Origin: Pseudofabraea citricarpa
Taxonomy: Eukaryota > Ascomycota > Leotiomycetes > Helotiales > Dermateaceae
Length of the DNA stretch: 64,000 bases
Direction: 5' to 3'
Assembly: GCA_029641185.1 (NCBI GenBank)
Contig: JAPWGK010000008.1
Location: 434,001 to 498,000 of the forward strand
The notes under the pieces were generated by a model that was not told the DNA's origin, did not search any database, and saw nothing but the letters and a program-made list of their open reading frames with translations. A program made the translations under genes and the position numbers. Positions 1-11,446 of the stretch are shown in pieces; positions within the stretch are counted from its first letter, which is position 1; each line of letters opens with the position of its first letter.

Positions 1-3000
1 CCCTCTGGCCTTTTCCGATTTGGATGCACGGCTGAATATAGGAAACGAGAAGGTTGGTGCTGCAGGATTGAGTTTCGGCGTGACAGGTTTATGAGATGAA
101 GCTGGACGAGTTCCGATGACACCAACTGGAGGGGGGCTGGATTGTCCCGCAAGATTGTCGGATGGAAGAAAATCATCATCTTCAGTTGCAAGGCCCGTCG
201 GTAGGTGAGAACTAGAACCATGATGCTGTAGACTGGGTCGCCTTGATGGGTTCCTAGACCATGTAGCTGGGGCATTGACAGACCAGTTAGTTGCTAATGG
301 GCTGTTTCTATTGATGAGCCCTCCTTCTGCAGCTGGCCATCCAAAAGGCGCACTATCCGTCGAAGGACGAGGAAGGTCAGATGAGGCAATGGAAACAGGG
401 CGTGGGCTGCTTGGATCGCGATCAGGATAAATAGAGCTAGCATCCTCGTTCGAGCCAAATATATTGAAACCACGTCTTCTTCTGGCAGCATTGCGTGCTG
501 GTGCAGGACCGTTGCCCTCAGAAGCTTCGCCGCCAGTTGAACTTCGATTTAGGAGGCTGGGGATGCCCCAACCCGCTGAAAAGCTGATTCGTCTGTGACC
601 ATTTCCAACATTATCTGAAGGCTCATCGCGTGGAAGTGATTGACTCTGGGCAGGTTTGAGGCTACCAAGGGGTAGCCCGTCCTCTGGTATGACCTTCCCG
701 TTCCTTTTGGGGAAGTTGAACAGACTACTGAACCCCTTGTGAGATGAAGGCTGCTCAGAGTTAGATGGAGCCCCGATGACACCGAATTCTCCATGCCCAG
801 AATGGATTGATCGCCTTTCACTGTCCATAGCAAGATCACGCCCAGCAGGATTAAATCCTCCGAGGTTTTGAGATGATGCGCGGGGGCTGGAAATGTAGCT
901 AGAAGAGCGATTAGACGATCCAGGCGACTGTCGAAATTCACTTTGATCATATCCTGGCGGCAGGGCTCCGTAATGTGATGGACCAAAGGAACCTGTAGAT
1001 TCGGCTCGAGGGCTTGGTGGCTCATCATCGTCCTCGAAAATCTTGGACGGTAGCAAAGAGTGAGCTGTTGGACTAAGAGGTGCGCCTGCTGTCATGGCAC
1101 GAATATCAGCCTCGCTCATGCCGCTCATGTGATCTGATATTGGGACCAAGCCAGTAGTATCGGTGCTCATGTCAAAATAAGGACCCGGGGCGAAACTGGG
1201 CGATGCTGTAGTGTTGATATTGTAAGGACCTGTATTTTGGAAGGTTGAATCCAGACCTGAGAATCCAGGGACGGGCGAAGACATGGTATTTGTCCTGCTT
1301 TTTCGATTTCGAGTTCTACGTGACTTTGCTTTGCCTTGGCCAGTTGGGTCAAAGTCAACGCCGGAAGAATTTCCATGGTGCATGAGAGGAGCATTTGCTT
1401 GCTGAGCTTGGAGACCTGCGAGATAATTCTGAGCTGCCTGCAATCTCATCTGGAGTTCTCGTAGATAGTTTTGCTGCGAATTAAGCCTGACATTCATCTC
1501 TCTCTCCTTGGCCTCCCACTCAAGCGTTCTTTGTCGATCTATGGCATCGATCTGGCGTGTCTCATCGTCGTCTGTAGCGCCAGGAAGATTCTGTCGTTCT
1601 TCTTCAAGATCCTTGATTTGCAATCCTTTAATGCGAATCTCTTCCTCTAGACCATTCAGAGAATTTTGCCTCTTTCGCAAAGTCCCTTGAATATCTACTT
1701 CCTGACTTGCCTTGGACTTGTGAATTTCGTCAATCTCCTTCTTCCAGGATTCCCTCTCACTTTTCATATCCTCTATCGATTTCTTCCATCTCTCCATATC
1801 CTCGAGCATTTTCTGCCTCTCGGCTTGCTTGTCACGTAGAGCCTTCTCCTTTTGTGTCTTGCGATTCTGGGCTTGCCTGTTTTGTCTCTCCGTATGCGTC
1901 GCCTCATTCTTAAGACTTAAACTTGCCGCCTCTTTCTCCTTCAGCTGCTGCTTCCTTTCCTCTTTCTCCTTGTTCAGCTCGTGCATCTGTGCCTTGTACT
2001 CTTCCGCATCTCGCGCTATCTGCGCCACTACTTCTTCCGTCTCTCGCCGTATTGTCTCGAACCTCTCGGCCAATTGTTGCATGCTCTCCTCAGGGTGGTT
2101 CGAATTTAGTAGATTGGCCACAATGGCGTGGTCAGCAGCAGCAGTTGATGGCGAATGCTTTCTCCCTACCGTGTTCCGCCTCTGACTCTGTGTGCTTGCT
2201 TCTCGAGCCATGTGAGGCGGAGTCTCGGGCATAGGTGCAGTCTCAATACTGGCATTATGACCACGGACAGCTGGTGCCTCATCGCTGCTGTCGGCCAGAG
2301 AACTCTGCTGTTGCTCTTCCAGTGACAGATTTGATGGCACACGGCCGTTGGTCAATTGAGGGCGCCCGTCTCGTCCATACGTTCGCAGTCGAATCACCTT
2401 GCTTCCCGCCTGGAAATTGTTCGACCCAACAGCGATAACTCTCACATTGTAGAAATGTGCCGGCTTGAGTCCTGTGACGGTGATTGCAGTCTCCGTGCGC
2501 GACGATTCCCCAACTATAGAGGCCATTTATTAGCCATTTATTAGGCCCCAAACTTAAAATATCCTTACCATTAACACCGTTGACCTGGATGAGGTACTTC
2601 AACACGGGCTTGTTTACACCAGGTCGCGTCCAATGCAGAGTTACAGCGTCCGCCTTGATGCCAGCGAGCGAGACTTGAGGAGCATCTGGCACTTCGACTC
2701 CGAGGATGCTGATGAGCTCGGGCACGGGTTTCCACAACGTGAGCCATGCTCTATAGAGGAGCCTGGGGGTGATGTCGTCAGCGCGTGCTCGCGGAGGACC
2801 TGGGACGCTCAAGGTCTACTCACCAGAAGAGGGCCAGCGTCGTCACGCCCGACTGCACAAGAGACATGCTATGGTCTGGGACATGTCTTAACATCCAGTC
2901 TGCCAGTTCGTGGGAGGAAGCGGAAGCATTCATGCAGAGTTGGCCGGTGTGTCTTCTCAAGCTGTCCAGGCTAACGCTAAGAGACTGGCCACCACGATGG

Positions 3001-3218
3001 ATTCGGTCGTAATCGATGTTCGGGACGATGAAGAAGGTAGTGAGGAAGGGGATGAGTAGGGCGATGCCGCAAACAGACAAGCAGAAGGTAATAGGATGTC
3101 GCGTGAAAAGGCTTTCTGTGCTCTGGACAGGCCCGGCTTCATTCTTGTTCTTCTTCTTCAGCGCATCTTTGACTGCCAAGCCCTCGCCAGCAGAGCCGAC
3201 AGACGCCTTGCCAGCCAT
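1..3218 (-). CDS. Fibronectin type III / coiled-coil membrane protein (C-terminus beyond left edge)
   Basis: Three exons, 3218-2824, 2762-2569 and 2513 to the left edge, are joined by 61- and 55-bp GT-AG introns that keep frame; at least 1034 codons are visible and no stop occurs before base 1. The order is a hydrophobic segment (about residues 123-140), one FN3 domain (core motifs VTLHWTRPG, KYLIQVNGVN, TAITVTGL and FYNVRVIAVG), a long charged coiled coil (about bases 2080-1430), then a Ser/Pro/Gly-rich low-complexity tail. The start is uncertain. ATG 3218 adds a second hydrophobic stretch (ITFCLSVCGIALLIPFLTTF). ATG 2867 gives a shorter N-terminus (MSLVQSGVTTLALFW) that, from memory, looks more like fungal relatives. 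The family is conserved in filamentous fungi without a function I can name; a membrane-anchored scaffold is inference. Confidence 0.85.
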
Positions 3219-3860
3219 GGAGCACAGTGGGCCACGATCGACGGCCCCCACCAATCAGTGCGCCTGCAGAGCATTTACCGCTGCACACGACCTCAGTGCC
3301 GAGGCAAGGCAGAGCGTTTTCTGTTCATCTGATAAGTCGGCGAGAGGTTGTTGATATGCAGAGGACATGCAGACGGCGACGAGCAAGAGTGGGAGGAAGA
3401 GGGGGAAGAGTTGGTGTTTTTGTTGCAGTACAAGAGCATCAGGAATCAAGAGGGAATGTTGAGGCAAGCACACTTCTCTCCAGATGCAAGGAAGCCTCGA
3501 CGGCCAGATATGGGGTATCCTGGTTAAGGTTTGCGTGCTCATCTGTTTTTGTTTGTCGAGTGACTACTTGTGAGGTGGACGCTTCTGGGCACACATGGCA
3601 ATGACAGGTTGTCCGCTTTCTGGAAGCAAGCCTTACTTCTGGGCTGGCCCACTTGAAGTAGTCGGTTCTTGAGAATCTGAACTTGTTTGTGTGAACGAGT
3701 ATATGTAGTTGAGCTGAGTCAGATTATCCATACGTAGTAGGTGTTCGTTACATGGTAATGCATGCGAGCTTTGTTTTGTTGCCAATAGTTGCTTAAACGA
3801 TCCTCCATCTCAAACCTCTTTACTACAGACGTACTTCCGTACTTGACTCGAGATCAATGA
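3219..3860. other. Intergenic, upstream of the FN3 gene
   Basis: No convincing gene. A minus-strand open frame at 3255-3542 lies directly upstream, in the same frame as the first FN3 exon and separated by a stop. It has no recognisable domain and is probably leader or promoter sequence. Confidence 0.5.
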
Positions 3861-4296
3861 AGTCTTCAAACCGTCTCTGCTCCCAGATCTTTGTGGTTCT
3901 TTGAAAACCTAACATGCATACAATACCGGTGCTGTAGATCTGAAAATAATCTTGCAATAGGTTCTTCGAACTATCTCGAGACTCCCTACTCCCAAGTCTT
4001 TATGGCTCTTTGAAAATCCAACATAAATATGATGCCGGTGGTTCTTGAATCTCTATATCAGATATTATAGATCTGAAAATAATCTTGCAATAGGTTCTTC
4101 GAATTATCTTTGCTCCCACAATACTGGTGGTCCTTGAATCTCTATGTCAGACGCTGTAGATCTGAAAATAATTTTGAAATCGGTTCTTCCAACCGTCTCT
4201 AGATTCTCTGCACCTAAATCTTTGTCGCTCTTCGAAAACCCAACACGAATACTACGCCCATGGCAATACTCTTACAGTGGGTTCTTCGAACTATCC
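3861..4296. repeat. Degenerate tandem repeat, four to five units
   Basis: Related blocks begin with variants of gttcttcgaactatct near 3861, 3961, 4093, 4182 and 4280. Three of them contain gatctgaaaataat, starting at 3937, 4070 and 4159. Spacing varies (about 90-133 bp), so the units are diverged and partly deleted. The last partial unit abuts the stop codon of the next gene. No coding capacity is seen. Confidence 0.75.
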
Positions 4297-5469
4297 TCAG
4301 GGAAAGTGTTCCATGATCTCCTCGGGAGTAATTCGTTGCACTCTCTTGACCATATCCACTAATCGTCTATTGGTGTCGCAAGCAACGCCGACCTCCTGGC
4401 CCCTCTTCACCAGATAACCGTTGATATAGTCAATCTCTGTTGGTTTCCCGGCTCGAACGTCTTGGAGCATGGAGCTTGTGTTTTTGCCCGTTTTGATTGC
4501 CATATCAAGAACCACCTTCTCTAGAATATCGAAAGAAAAGTTTTGTTCTTTCTCAGTGTCACTTTGAATCTCCGGCAATAGCATAATGACCTGACTCGCC
4601 TCTGCTAGTAGTCGCTGCATGAGCGACAGAATGAGAGGGTTTCCAAACAGAGCGTCGTTCCGACAGTTGAAGATAACAGTCAGCGGGTTTATCATGGCAT
4701 TCACGACTAGTTTCTGTAGTTGAATGCGCTTCAGCTCAAGGGTGTCAAATGCTCGTGCTGCTAGAGCCGGTGCATCGATGACTTGTTGCATCAGATAGCT
4801 AGGTTCTGATGGGTTCTGACCCTCAACTTCGACGCGGCCAAGAGAGACAGTTCCCATACCAGCATGAACACTCCGAAAGGGTCCTTGACCATAAACGCCA
4901 TGGGAAACGACCGAAGCAAGATAGTTTGGTCTCGTTGAACTATTCGTGAACACTTTCTCATTGACTTCCTCAACCGTCCCCATTCCATTCTGGGCAAAAA
5001 GAATTGTAGAGTTCGCTGTCAGACGATGGCTGATGGAAGACAAGGCGGAGACTGTATTTATGGTCTTCGTGGTGAGTATGAGATTTTCAATGATACTTTC
5101 CGCATGCTGTGTATGATCGTCGAGAAGTTCAACATCGTAGCCTTCTCGGATTTCAGTTGCACCATCCGAGTGCCCAGCCACAAGGCTAATCTTGTTGTTC
5201 CAATCATGTAGCAGGCCTGGTCTATGCAGCAGCAGTGTCACCGGAGGGCGTTCTTCAGGAGTCTTCCAGAAAAGAGAATGAGCAAAAAGCAAACCAAGAT
5301 TGCCAACGCCTAAGACGTGAATACGACCATTCCACTGAGCATCATCTCCAGCCAGGGTCCCCGGAACTCGGCCAGCTGTGCTCGACATTCGTACCTGTGA
5401 ATAGCACAAAGCAGTCGAATGAAGACGCATAGAACTAGTCTGGAGCCAAGCACATCGATGGACTTTCAT
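4297..5469 (-). CDS. 2-dehydropantoate 2-reductase-like (PanE/ApbA family) oxidoreductase
   Basis: A single exon of 390 aa. An N-terminal Rossmann motif HVLGVGNLGLLFAHSL (GxGxxG) would bind NADP(H). The family signatures FAQNGMG, KLVVNAMINPLTV and KPTEIDYINGYLVKRG follow in the right order, with the conserved Lys/Asn of the second domain. The family reduces ketopantoate to pantoate for CoA synthesis; many fungal paralogues act on other 2-oxo acids, so the substrate is not fixed. ATG 5469 and ATG 5430 both precede a basic, Ser-rich, acidic-poor leader (MRLHSTALCYSQVR), compatible with mitochondrial import. The open frame continues in phase to 5868, but that extension has odd composition and is left out. 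The gene ends inside the edge of the upstream repeat array. Confidence 0.85.
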   Translation of the reverse strand: MKVHRCAWLQTSSMRLHSTALCYSQVRMSSTAGRVPGTLAGDDAQWNGRIHVLGVGNLGLLFAHSLFWKTPEERPPVTLLLHRPGLLHDWNNKISLVAGHSDGATEIREGYDVELLDDHTQHAESIIENLILTTKTINTVSALSSISHRLTANSTILFAQNGMGTVEEVNEKVFTNSSTRPNYLASVVSHGVYGQGPFRSVHAGMGTVSLGRVEVEGQNPSEPSYLMQQVIDAPALAARAFDTLELKRIQLQKLVVNAMINPLTVIFNCRNDALFGNPLILSLMQRLLAEASQVIMLLPEIQSDTEKEQNFSFDILEKVVLDMAIKTGKNTSSMLQDVRAGKPTEIDYINGYLVKRGQEVGVACDTNRRLVDMVKRVQRITPEEIMEHFP

Positions 5470-6377
5470 CGTGTGTCTCTTGGACTGGCTATTGAATACG
5501 GTACGGAGACGGGGCTGTTTTCTGCATCCAGTCAGTCTGGTGGAAACAAGGGTGTCCTGAATTCCAATATTTGGCATGTGCTTACTCTCAGACACCACAC
5601 GCAATGCAATGCGATGAGACCTTCTACAGCATCTTCTGTGGCCAGCACACCCGTCTTCTAGAAGTTCCAGGGCGCCGGCAACAAGCTCCAAAAAGCTTCT
5701 CTCTCTCTTTTGCCGGACCAGGAACCAAGACAAGAGCGTGGGATCCCCGGCTGGCTGTATTACGGTATTACGGTATTGAAAAACGGTTGAGTCGCAGTCG
5801 TTGGTTTGTCCCTCGGCAGCGCATCGACAGCGACTTGTGGCCCCGCTGCAGCCCCAGCAAAAAGGCAAAAAGACCAGAAAGTGGCTGCATGACCCGACTC
5901 ACCGAAGAGGGATCAGAGTCTACCGGGGTCTTGGGCGTTTTGGGGTCTTGGGCGAGCCAACGTCACAAGTCCTGACCTGAGATCTTCTCAACGTGCTTGT
6001 ACAGTACACTTCACACTCTACTTCCCTTGCCTACTGTACAGTACGAACGACTTGATACCTTCTTTTACTTCCCACCCGTCTGTACACTCAAGCAAACACC
6101 GAGCGCTTGGTTGGTCATTTGAACTGCCTCATCTACCTACCTACTAGAACTACCTACGTAATTGTTACGAGCTACCGCACCCTACTACTACTCCACAAAT
6201 CTCACACCCCTCCGCAAACTCTCCCGTCGTCCCTCAACCCAACAGCAAGCAATATCTAACCTTCCTGCGAACATATACACCACCCCCATGCCGTAACCAA
6301 GCCGAGCATCCAGTCGTTTCTGATACACATCATTCATAGCGCCGTCTTCAGCACATCCCACCTCGTCCATACCCGCG
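5470..6377. other. Divergent intergenic region / lipin leader
   Basis: This lies between the divergent reductase and lipin genes. It holds an in-phase but non-conserved extension of the reductase frame (to 5868). A pyrimidine-rich stretch with repeated cctac / gtacagtac words (about 6000-6180) looks like fungal promoter and 5' UTR sequence. No further gene seen. Confidence 0.5.
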
Positions 6378-8827
6378 ATGCAGTACGTGCGAAGTATTAG
6401 TGGTTCCGTCTCCAAAACATGGAACTCCATCAACCCATCGACGCTCAGTGGAGCGATTGATGTGATTGTGGTGGAACAGGAGGATGGGTCTCTGGCGTGC
6501 TCTCCCTTCCATGTGCGCTTCGGCAAGTTCTCTCTGCTCCGCCCTTACGAGAAGAAGGTGGAATTCAGAGTGAATGATTCGAAGCAGGATTATGCCATGA
6601 AGCTGGGGGAGGGAGGAGAGGCGTTCTTTGTCTTTGAGACAACGGATAATATCCCAGAAGCCATGCAAACATCGCCTTTGGTCTCGCCAGCCTCCAGCCC
6701 TCCCTTGATTCCGGAAGGACTTCGCAGAGAAGGCACGAATCTTTCTAGCTTATCGGAACCGGACTTCTTGGATCTGGAGACAGGCACAGCTAGGTCGAGG
6801 GCAGGAACACTTGCGAGGAGTGGGAGCGAAGAGCCGTTTGCCTTGAAGGGCAGGCGGCCCAGCAATCTCAGTAAGATGAGCCGCATTCATGAAAGCAACT
6901 TATGCTAATAGCTACAGGTACATTAACGCCCCTATCTGCGTCCCCGGATTTCTCCAATGTGCGACCTATATCAGGAGACTGGTCAGGTATCTCTGGAGTA
7001 GGCCGACACCACACCGAGGAACTGCTACCATCTTCGGCGCGCACACATATCAGCGATGAAACAGAGCGGGAAAGACAGACGCGATCCTTGACACCTGAGA
7101 TACGGGCAAGAGATGGAGCGTCAGAAGCATATACCGAAAGATCAAACAGTCCTCCCCCTCTCCCAACAAAGGAAGCCATTCAACGTGCAATTGCCCTGTC
7201 AAAACAGCTCTCAGCCTCGAATATTCCAACACAGGTCACCGACACCGGTGATCTCATGCTAGATATGACCGGATATAAGAGTAGCGATGATGACGCGCTT
7301 CGAGCTGAAGTGATTGCGCGGAAGATCCTCTCAGAAGAATTGGAGGGCAATTACGACATTGGTGCTCTGATTGGAGCTGATGAGCACGGTAATTTATGGA
7401 TTTACAGCAGCGAGGAGGCCAAGGAGGCAGCTGCTACCAGAGCAGCTCTGGTTGGTATCCCAACCTCGCAGGTCTTAGCTAGTGATGCTGCTTCAGATCC
7501 AGGTTATCACAGTGATGCAGAAAGTGATACTCTTCCTGGCGTAATCATCCCAAGCCACCGTCGAGCGGACTCTGATGCGGGTGGTATTGGCTTGGAGACC
7601 CCACCAAAAACCCCAGAAGGTGGTGCTGCAGGTGATCCAAATCGAAATTACGCCAAAACTCTACGTTTAACAAGCGACCAGCTCAAAGCTTTAGGATTAA
7701 AAGCGGGCCCAAACCCAATGAGTTTCACAGTGAACCGTGCAACATGTACAGCGAATATGTACCTCTGGCGGTATGATGTACCCATTGTCATATCAGATAT
7801 TGATGGCACAATCACCAAATCTGATGCACTGGGACATGTGCTCAACATGATTGGGAGAGACTGGACTCACATTGGGGTAGCAAAGCTCTATACCGAGATC
7901 GTAGCCAATGGCTACAACATCATGTATCTGACCTCCCGGTCAGTTGGACAAGCCGACATGACCCGCGCATACCTCAATGGCGTTGTGCAAGAATCATATC
8001 GCTTGCCCAAAGGACCGACAATCATGAGTCCCGATCGGACAATTGCTGCTCTACGTCGAGAACTTTACATTCGAAAACCTGAAGTGTTCAAAATGGCTTG
8101 TTTGCGCGATATCAAGAACCTCTTCGGCCCAAACCGGACACCTTTCTATGCAGGATTCGGTAACCGACTTACTGATGCTCTCTCATATCGCAGCGTCAGC
8201 ATTCCTAGCAACCGCATTTTCACCATTAACAGTTATGCTGAGGTTTCACTGGACTTGTTATCTCTGAACAAACTTCGCCTTAGCTACGTTAATATGCGTG
8301 AAGTTGTGGACCACTACTTCCCGCCAGTCAACATGCTCGTCAAGGGCGGCGGGGAGGAGTACACCGACTTCACGTACTGGCGAGACCCAGTCTTGGAGTT
8401 GGATGATTTCAGTGCAAGCGATAGTGATGATGTTGATGACGAAGAGGATGAGGATGAAGAAGAAGCGGGCGAGGGCATGGAAGACAGCTACATCTCTCGA
8501 GAATCCATAGATGAAGCAAACGAAGGGAGCATTCTGTCAGGATCAGCCATGGATGATTATGACGAGAATGATCCCTTTACAAGCAGCATGTACGAAGCGG
8601 GAGAAGAATACGAGGAAGAATATGGCGAGGAGGAGATCACACCAGGACTTGAAGACCCATTTGACTCTGATAGCGCCGAAGCCGAACTGTACACTCTCAG
8701 CGGCACGCCACAACAACGACCAGCCACGGGGCCCGAAGGCCGCAGAGAAGACACTGACGCCGAGATCATCTCGGGCATCAAGGACCTCAGTTTAGAGCGC
8801 GAGGACTCAGATGACAAGAAGATATAA
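6378..8827 (+). CDS. Lipin-type phosphatidate phosphatase (Pah1/Smp2/Ned1 family)
   Basis: Two exons, 6378-6870 and 6918-8827, around a 47-bp intron encode 800 aa. Residues 1 to about 110 form the N-LIP domain, beginning MQYVRSISGSVSKTWNSINP with the usual amphipathic start. The catalytic HAD domain carries the DxDxT motif as DIDGT at residues 458-462, followed by YNIMYLTSRS, GPTIMSPD and PFYAGFGNR, as in LNS2 domains. The enzyme dephosphorylates phosphatidic acid to diacylglycerol at ER/nuclear membranes. It controls the balance between storage and membrane lipid and represses phospholipid genes. The C-terminal 160 residues are strongly acidic with DSDDKKI at the end; in yeast Pah1 an acidic tail contacts the Nem1-Spo7 phosphatase. 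The Ser/Thr-Pro-rich middle suggests phosphorylation control. Confidence 0.96.
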
Positions 8828-9245
8828 TGTGTGAAGCGAAGCTACAGGTGTTTTTTTTTAATATTTCTGTTTTTGGAAGGAGTGAGTGGAAATGCAAATG
8901 TTCTATACCAAGGGTCTGGTTCCGGTTGGGGTTGGGGGTTTCCATCTGGGCTTCTTTTTTTGATTCGTTGGAAAGCAGCGAGTCGTTGAAAATAAACTGC
9001 TCTTGTTCTATTTCTTCTTCTTGTCCTGTACTTTTATAATTATTATCTATTCGCTCCCATTCAGTTCTTTCCTCTCCTCTCCTCTTATCTCTCTTCTTCT
9101 TCTGCCTTTCCTTCTTTCCTTCTGGTGATGATGTCGATGATCGATACAAAAAAGCTTGGCCAGGAGGACTCTACTATATGGCTTTGGGATTCTCTCTCTT
9201 TTTTGATTATTATCTCTCGTCTCTTCCTCCTCTCTTAATCTTTTC

Positions 9246-9274
9246 CATCTCATCTCATCTCATCTCATCTCATC
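9246..9274. repeat. (CATCT)n microsatellite
   Basis: About six perfect pentamers. A second CATCT array lies on the other side of the CT tract. Confidence 0.9.
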
Positions 9275-9324
9275 CTATCTCAGCAATGCATAGCAAAAGG
9301 CGGCAAGCATAGCGAGGAGTTTTT

Positions 9325-9367
9325 GTCTCTCTCTCTCTCTCTCTCTCTCTCCCTCTCTCTCCCCCTC

Positions 9368-9415
<48 letters not shown>

Positions 9416-9442
9416 TCTCTCTCTCTCCCTCTCTCTCTCTTT
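9325..9442. repeat. (CT)n microsatellite, about 118 bp
   Basis: An almost pure CT dinucleotide run with occasional extra C (ccctctct). It is long for a fungal genome and prone to length errors in assembly. Confidence 0.95.
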
Positions 9443-9496
9443 CTGTACCGCGTTTATATAAGAGAACAAAGAAACGAAATGAAAAGAAAAATATCT

Positions 9497-9519
9497 ATCT
9501 CATCTCATCTCATCTCATC
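9497..9519. repeat. (CATCT)n microsatellite, second array
   Basis: Four to five pentamers identical in unit and phase to the array at 9246-9274. Confidence 0.85.
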
Positions 9520-10314
9520 GTATACTGTTCCCAATGCAGCAGAGATATATACTCAATAAGAACCTAGCTGTAGCCTGTAAGTAAGCTAACTTTGCAGGAT
9601 ATGATGGAATGGAATGGAACGTACTCCTTCTCGCTCTCTCTATCTCACTTAGCAGGTACTTGGCTGTAGGTCGGTAGGCAGGTAGGTGACTTTACTGGTT
9701 AGCCAGCATGGGAGCGTATCACAAAAACGAGAGACGAGCCATTAATTTTTCAGAAAAGATACATCATCACCAGTCAGACTACCTGCCTACCTACCTTGGC
9801 TTTTGGAGTATGCTCTCACAAAAGGAAGTGTTGCAGGGACAAGCCAGTTTCCATCTTCAGTTATCAAACAGCCATAGCAGACTCAACATGGTTACAGAAC
9901 CGGTTTTTGTGGTAGTAGTCTTGCAATTCTTCCCTGGTACATAAAAAGCTACAGAACAAAAAGAGCCAGCTTCATCGTCCTCTCTCTTGCTAGCGATGCT
10001 CAACATGCGTGTCTGCCACGACTCGACTCTCTCAACTTTGACTTGACATAACTTATGGCTTCCCCAAGAAGCCCGAACCCAAAACAGAGAGAAGACAATT
10101 CCACACCACAAGTCCAGCCAACCGTCGGCACCGAACTCCATTGCGAACTCCATTGCAACATCCAAAAACTACAACTGGGGTATCTTTAACATATGGGGAA
10201 AGGAAAGAAAGACAAGCAAGCGAACAAACAAGCAACATCCTGTATATAAACTCCTCATCCCATGCAGGTATACTCAGCATGGTTCATCTGCTCTTCTGCC
10301 AGCACTGTCCTAAA

Positions 10315-11446
10315 CTATCCGCCGGATTTGCGTCGTTGGGCTTCCTTGAGATTTCGCTTGTCGGGTGGAGTAGACAGATTTGATGAACGGTACTTGTCTG
10401 GTCGAGTAGCCGGGGCAGCAACAGAACCCATGGACGACGATTTCTGGCAAGATTCGGACAGACGTCGCTTCGCGGGTGGAGGGGATTCTGCTGAAGAATA
10501 GACTCTGCGGTGTGATGATGCGATAGCCGTTGGGGTGTTGGTGGCATTGGGCCGGGATGGCAGCTTGCCTGGAGATTTCAGGTCGTACTTGGGACCCTCG
10601 GAAGGCATTGATGTGCGACGGGCTTCAGAAGACGCCTTTGCCGAGGTTGGTGAGCTCGCCTTTACCTTCTGCTCTGCGTTGGCAGATGGGCGGCTCTTTG
10701 GCAGAGGTTCTTTGGTTGGTGCAAAATCCTCTAATCTCGCGGCCCTCACGTTGGGTGGATTGAGGTCCTAGAAATTGTCAGTTAGCAGGTAATACAAATC
10801 TGGCTGTGAATATCAGAAAGCCAGAATGATATACGCCGTGGCTTGAAGTGGTAAAGCGAGGTATCTCAAAGCTTACATTGTACTGGCTACAAAGATCCTC
10901 GCGTCGCTTCAGCGCATCTTTCTCTTGCTTGACAATATGCTCCAACCGAATTTTCATGGACTTGAAAGAGTCTTCGACCTTCTCATCGTCTTGGCTAAAC
11001 TTAGCAGTGTTGTCTTTCATCTTCTTCTCCATCTTCCTAATATCCAGTCCCAGGCTCTTGATTTCTTGTTCAAGCTTGTCGATTTTGATCTTCTTATCTC
11101 CCATGAGTTTCTCTAGAGAACCGTTCTTCGTCTTCTTGTTGGCCAAGACCTCCCGCTTTCTCTGCCAGTACTCTTTCTCGAGTGTCTTGGCACGACCAAC
11201 TCCATCAGGGTCATTCTCCTCTTCATGAAGATTGCGAAGTTCTGCAGCCAACCGAGCTTGCTTCGCCTGATTTTCTCTTGATTCTTTGCTGCGTGGATCT
11301 TGCAACCGGCGAGCAAGTCTCTCTTTGCGCCTATCATCTTCCTGAAGACGGCGCATAAGATCTACCTTGATGCCGGTAGTCGGTAGATTACGCTCACGAA
11401 GTCTGTTTCCCAGATCCCAGAGTTTCATCGTCGAATAGTCTGTCAT
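10315..11446 (-). CDS. SAP-domain coiled-coil protein
   Basis: Exons 11446-10877 and 10767-10315 are joined in frame across a 109-bp intron, giving 340 aa. Residues about 5-40 form a SAP motif (LWDLGNRLRERNLPTTGIKV then DLMRRLQEDD), a helix-extended-helix DNA-binding fold used by chromatin and mRNA-export factors. A highly charged coiled coil follows (about residues 40-185). The tail is Ser/Pro/Lys-rich and contains PPPAKRRLSES and PPDKRNLKEAQRRKSGG, plausible nuclear localisation signals. ATG 11446 is chosen because it sits just before the SAP helix; the frame is open further upstream but carries no conserved sequence. Its SAP region resembles those of the genes at 12591 and 21122, but it lacks their shared C-terminal domain. 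A nuclear nucleic-acid-binding role is inference. Confidence 0.85.

Larger units (their letters stand above)
8828..10314. other. Convergent intergenic region with simple repeats
   Basis: 3' flanks of lipin and the SAP gene. It is strongly pyrimidine-biased, with a long CT tract and two CATCT arrays listed separately, and with ctacctgcctacctacctt words near 9780. Short frames here are low-complexity translations of these repeats. Confidence 0.7.

Noticed and set aside
3861..4296. CRISPR-like array
   Set aside because: Units are degenerate, spacing is irregular, there are no uniform spacers, and the genome is eukaryotic.
5470..5868. N-terminal extension of the reductase to residue 523
   Set aside because: Open in phase, but Cys/Arg-rich and unlike any part of the family; ATG 5469 gives the normal length.
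8787..9253. Minus-strand Lys/Arg/Glu-rich frames after lipin
   Set aside because: Low-complexity translation of the pyrimidine-rich 3' region, no domain.
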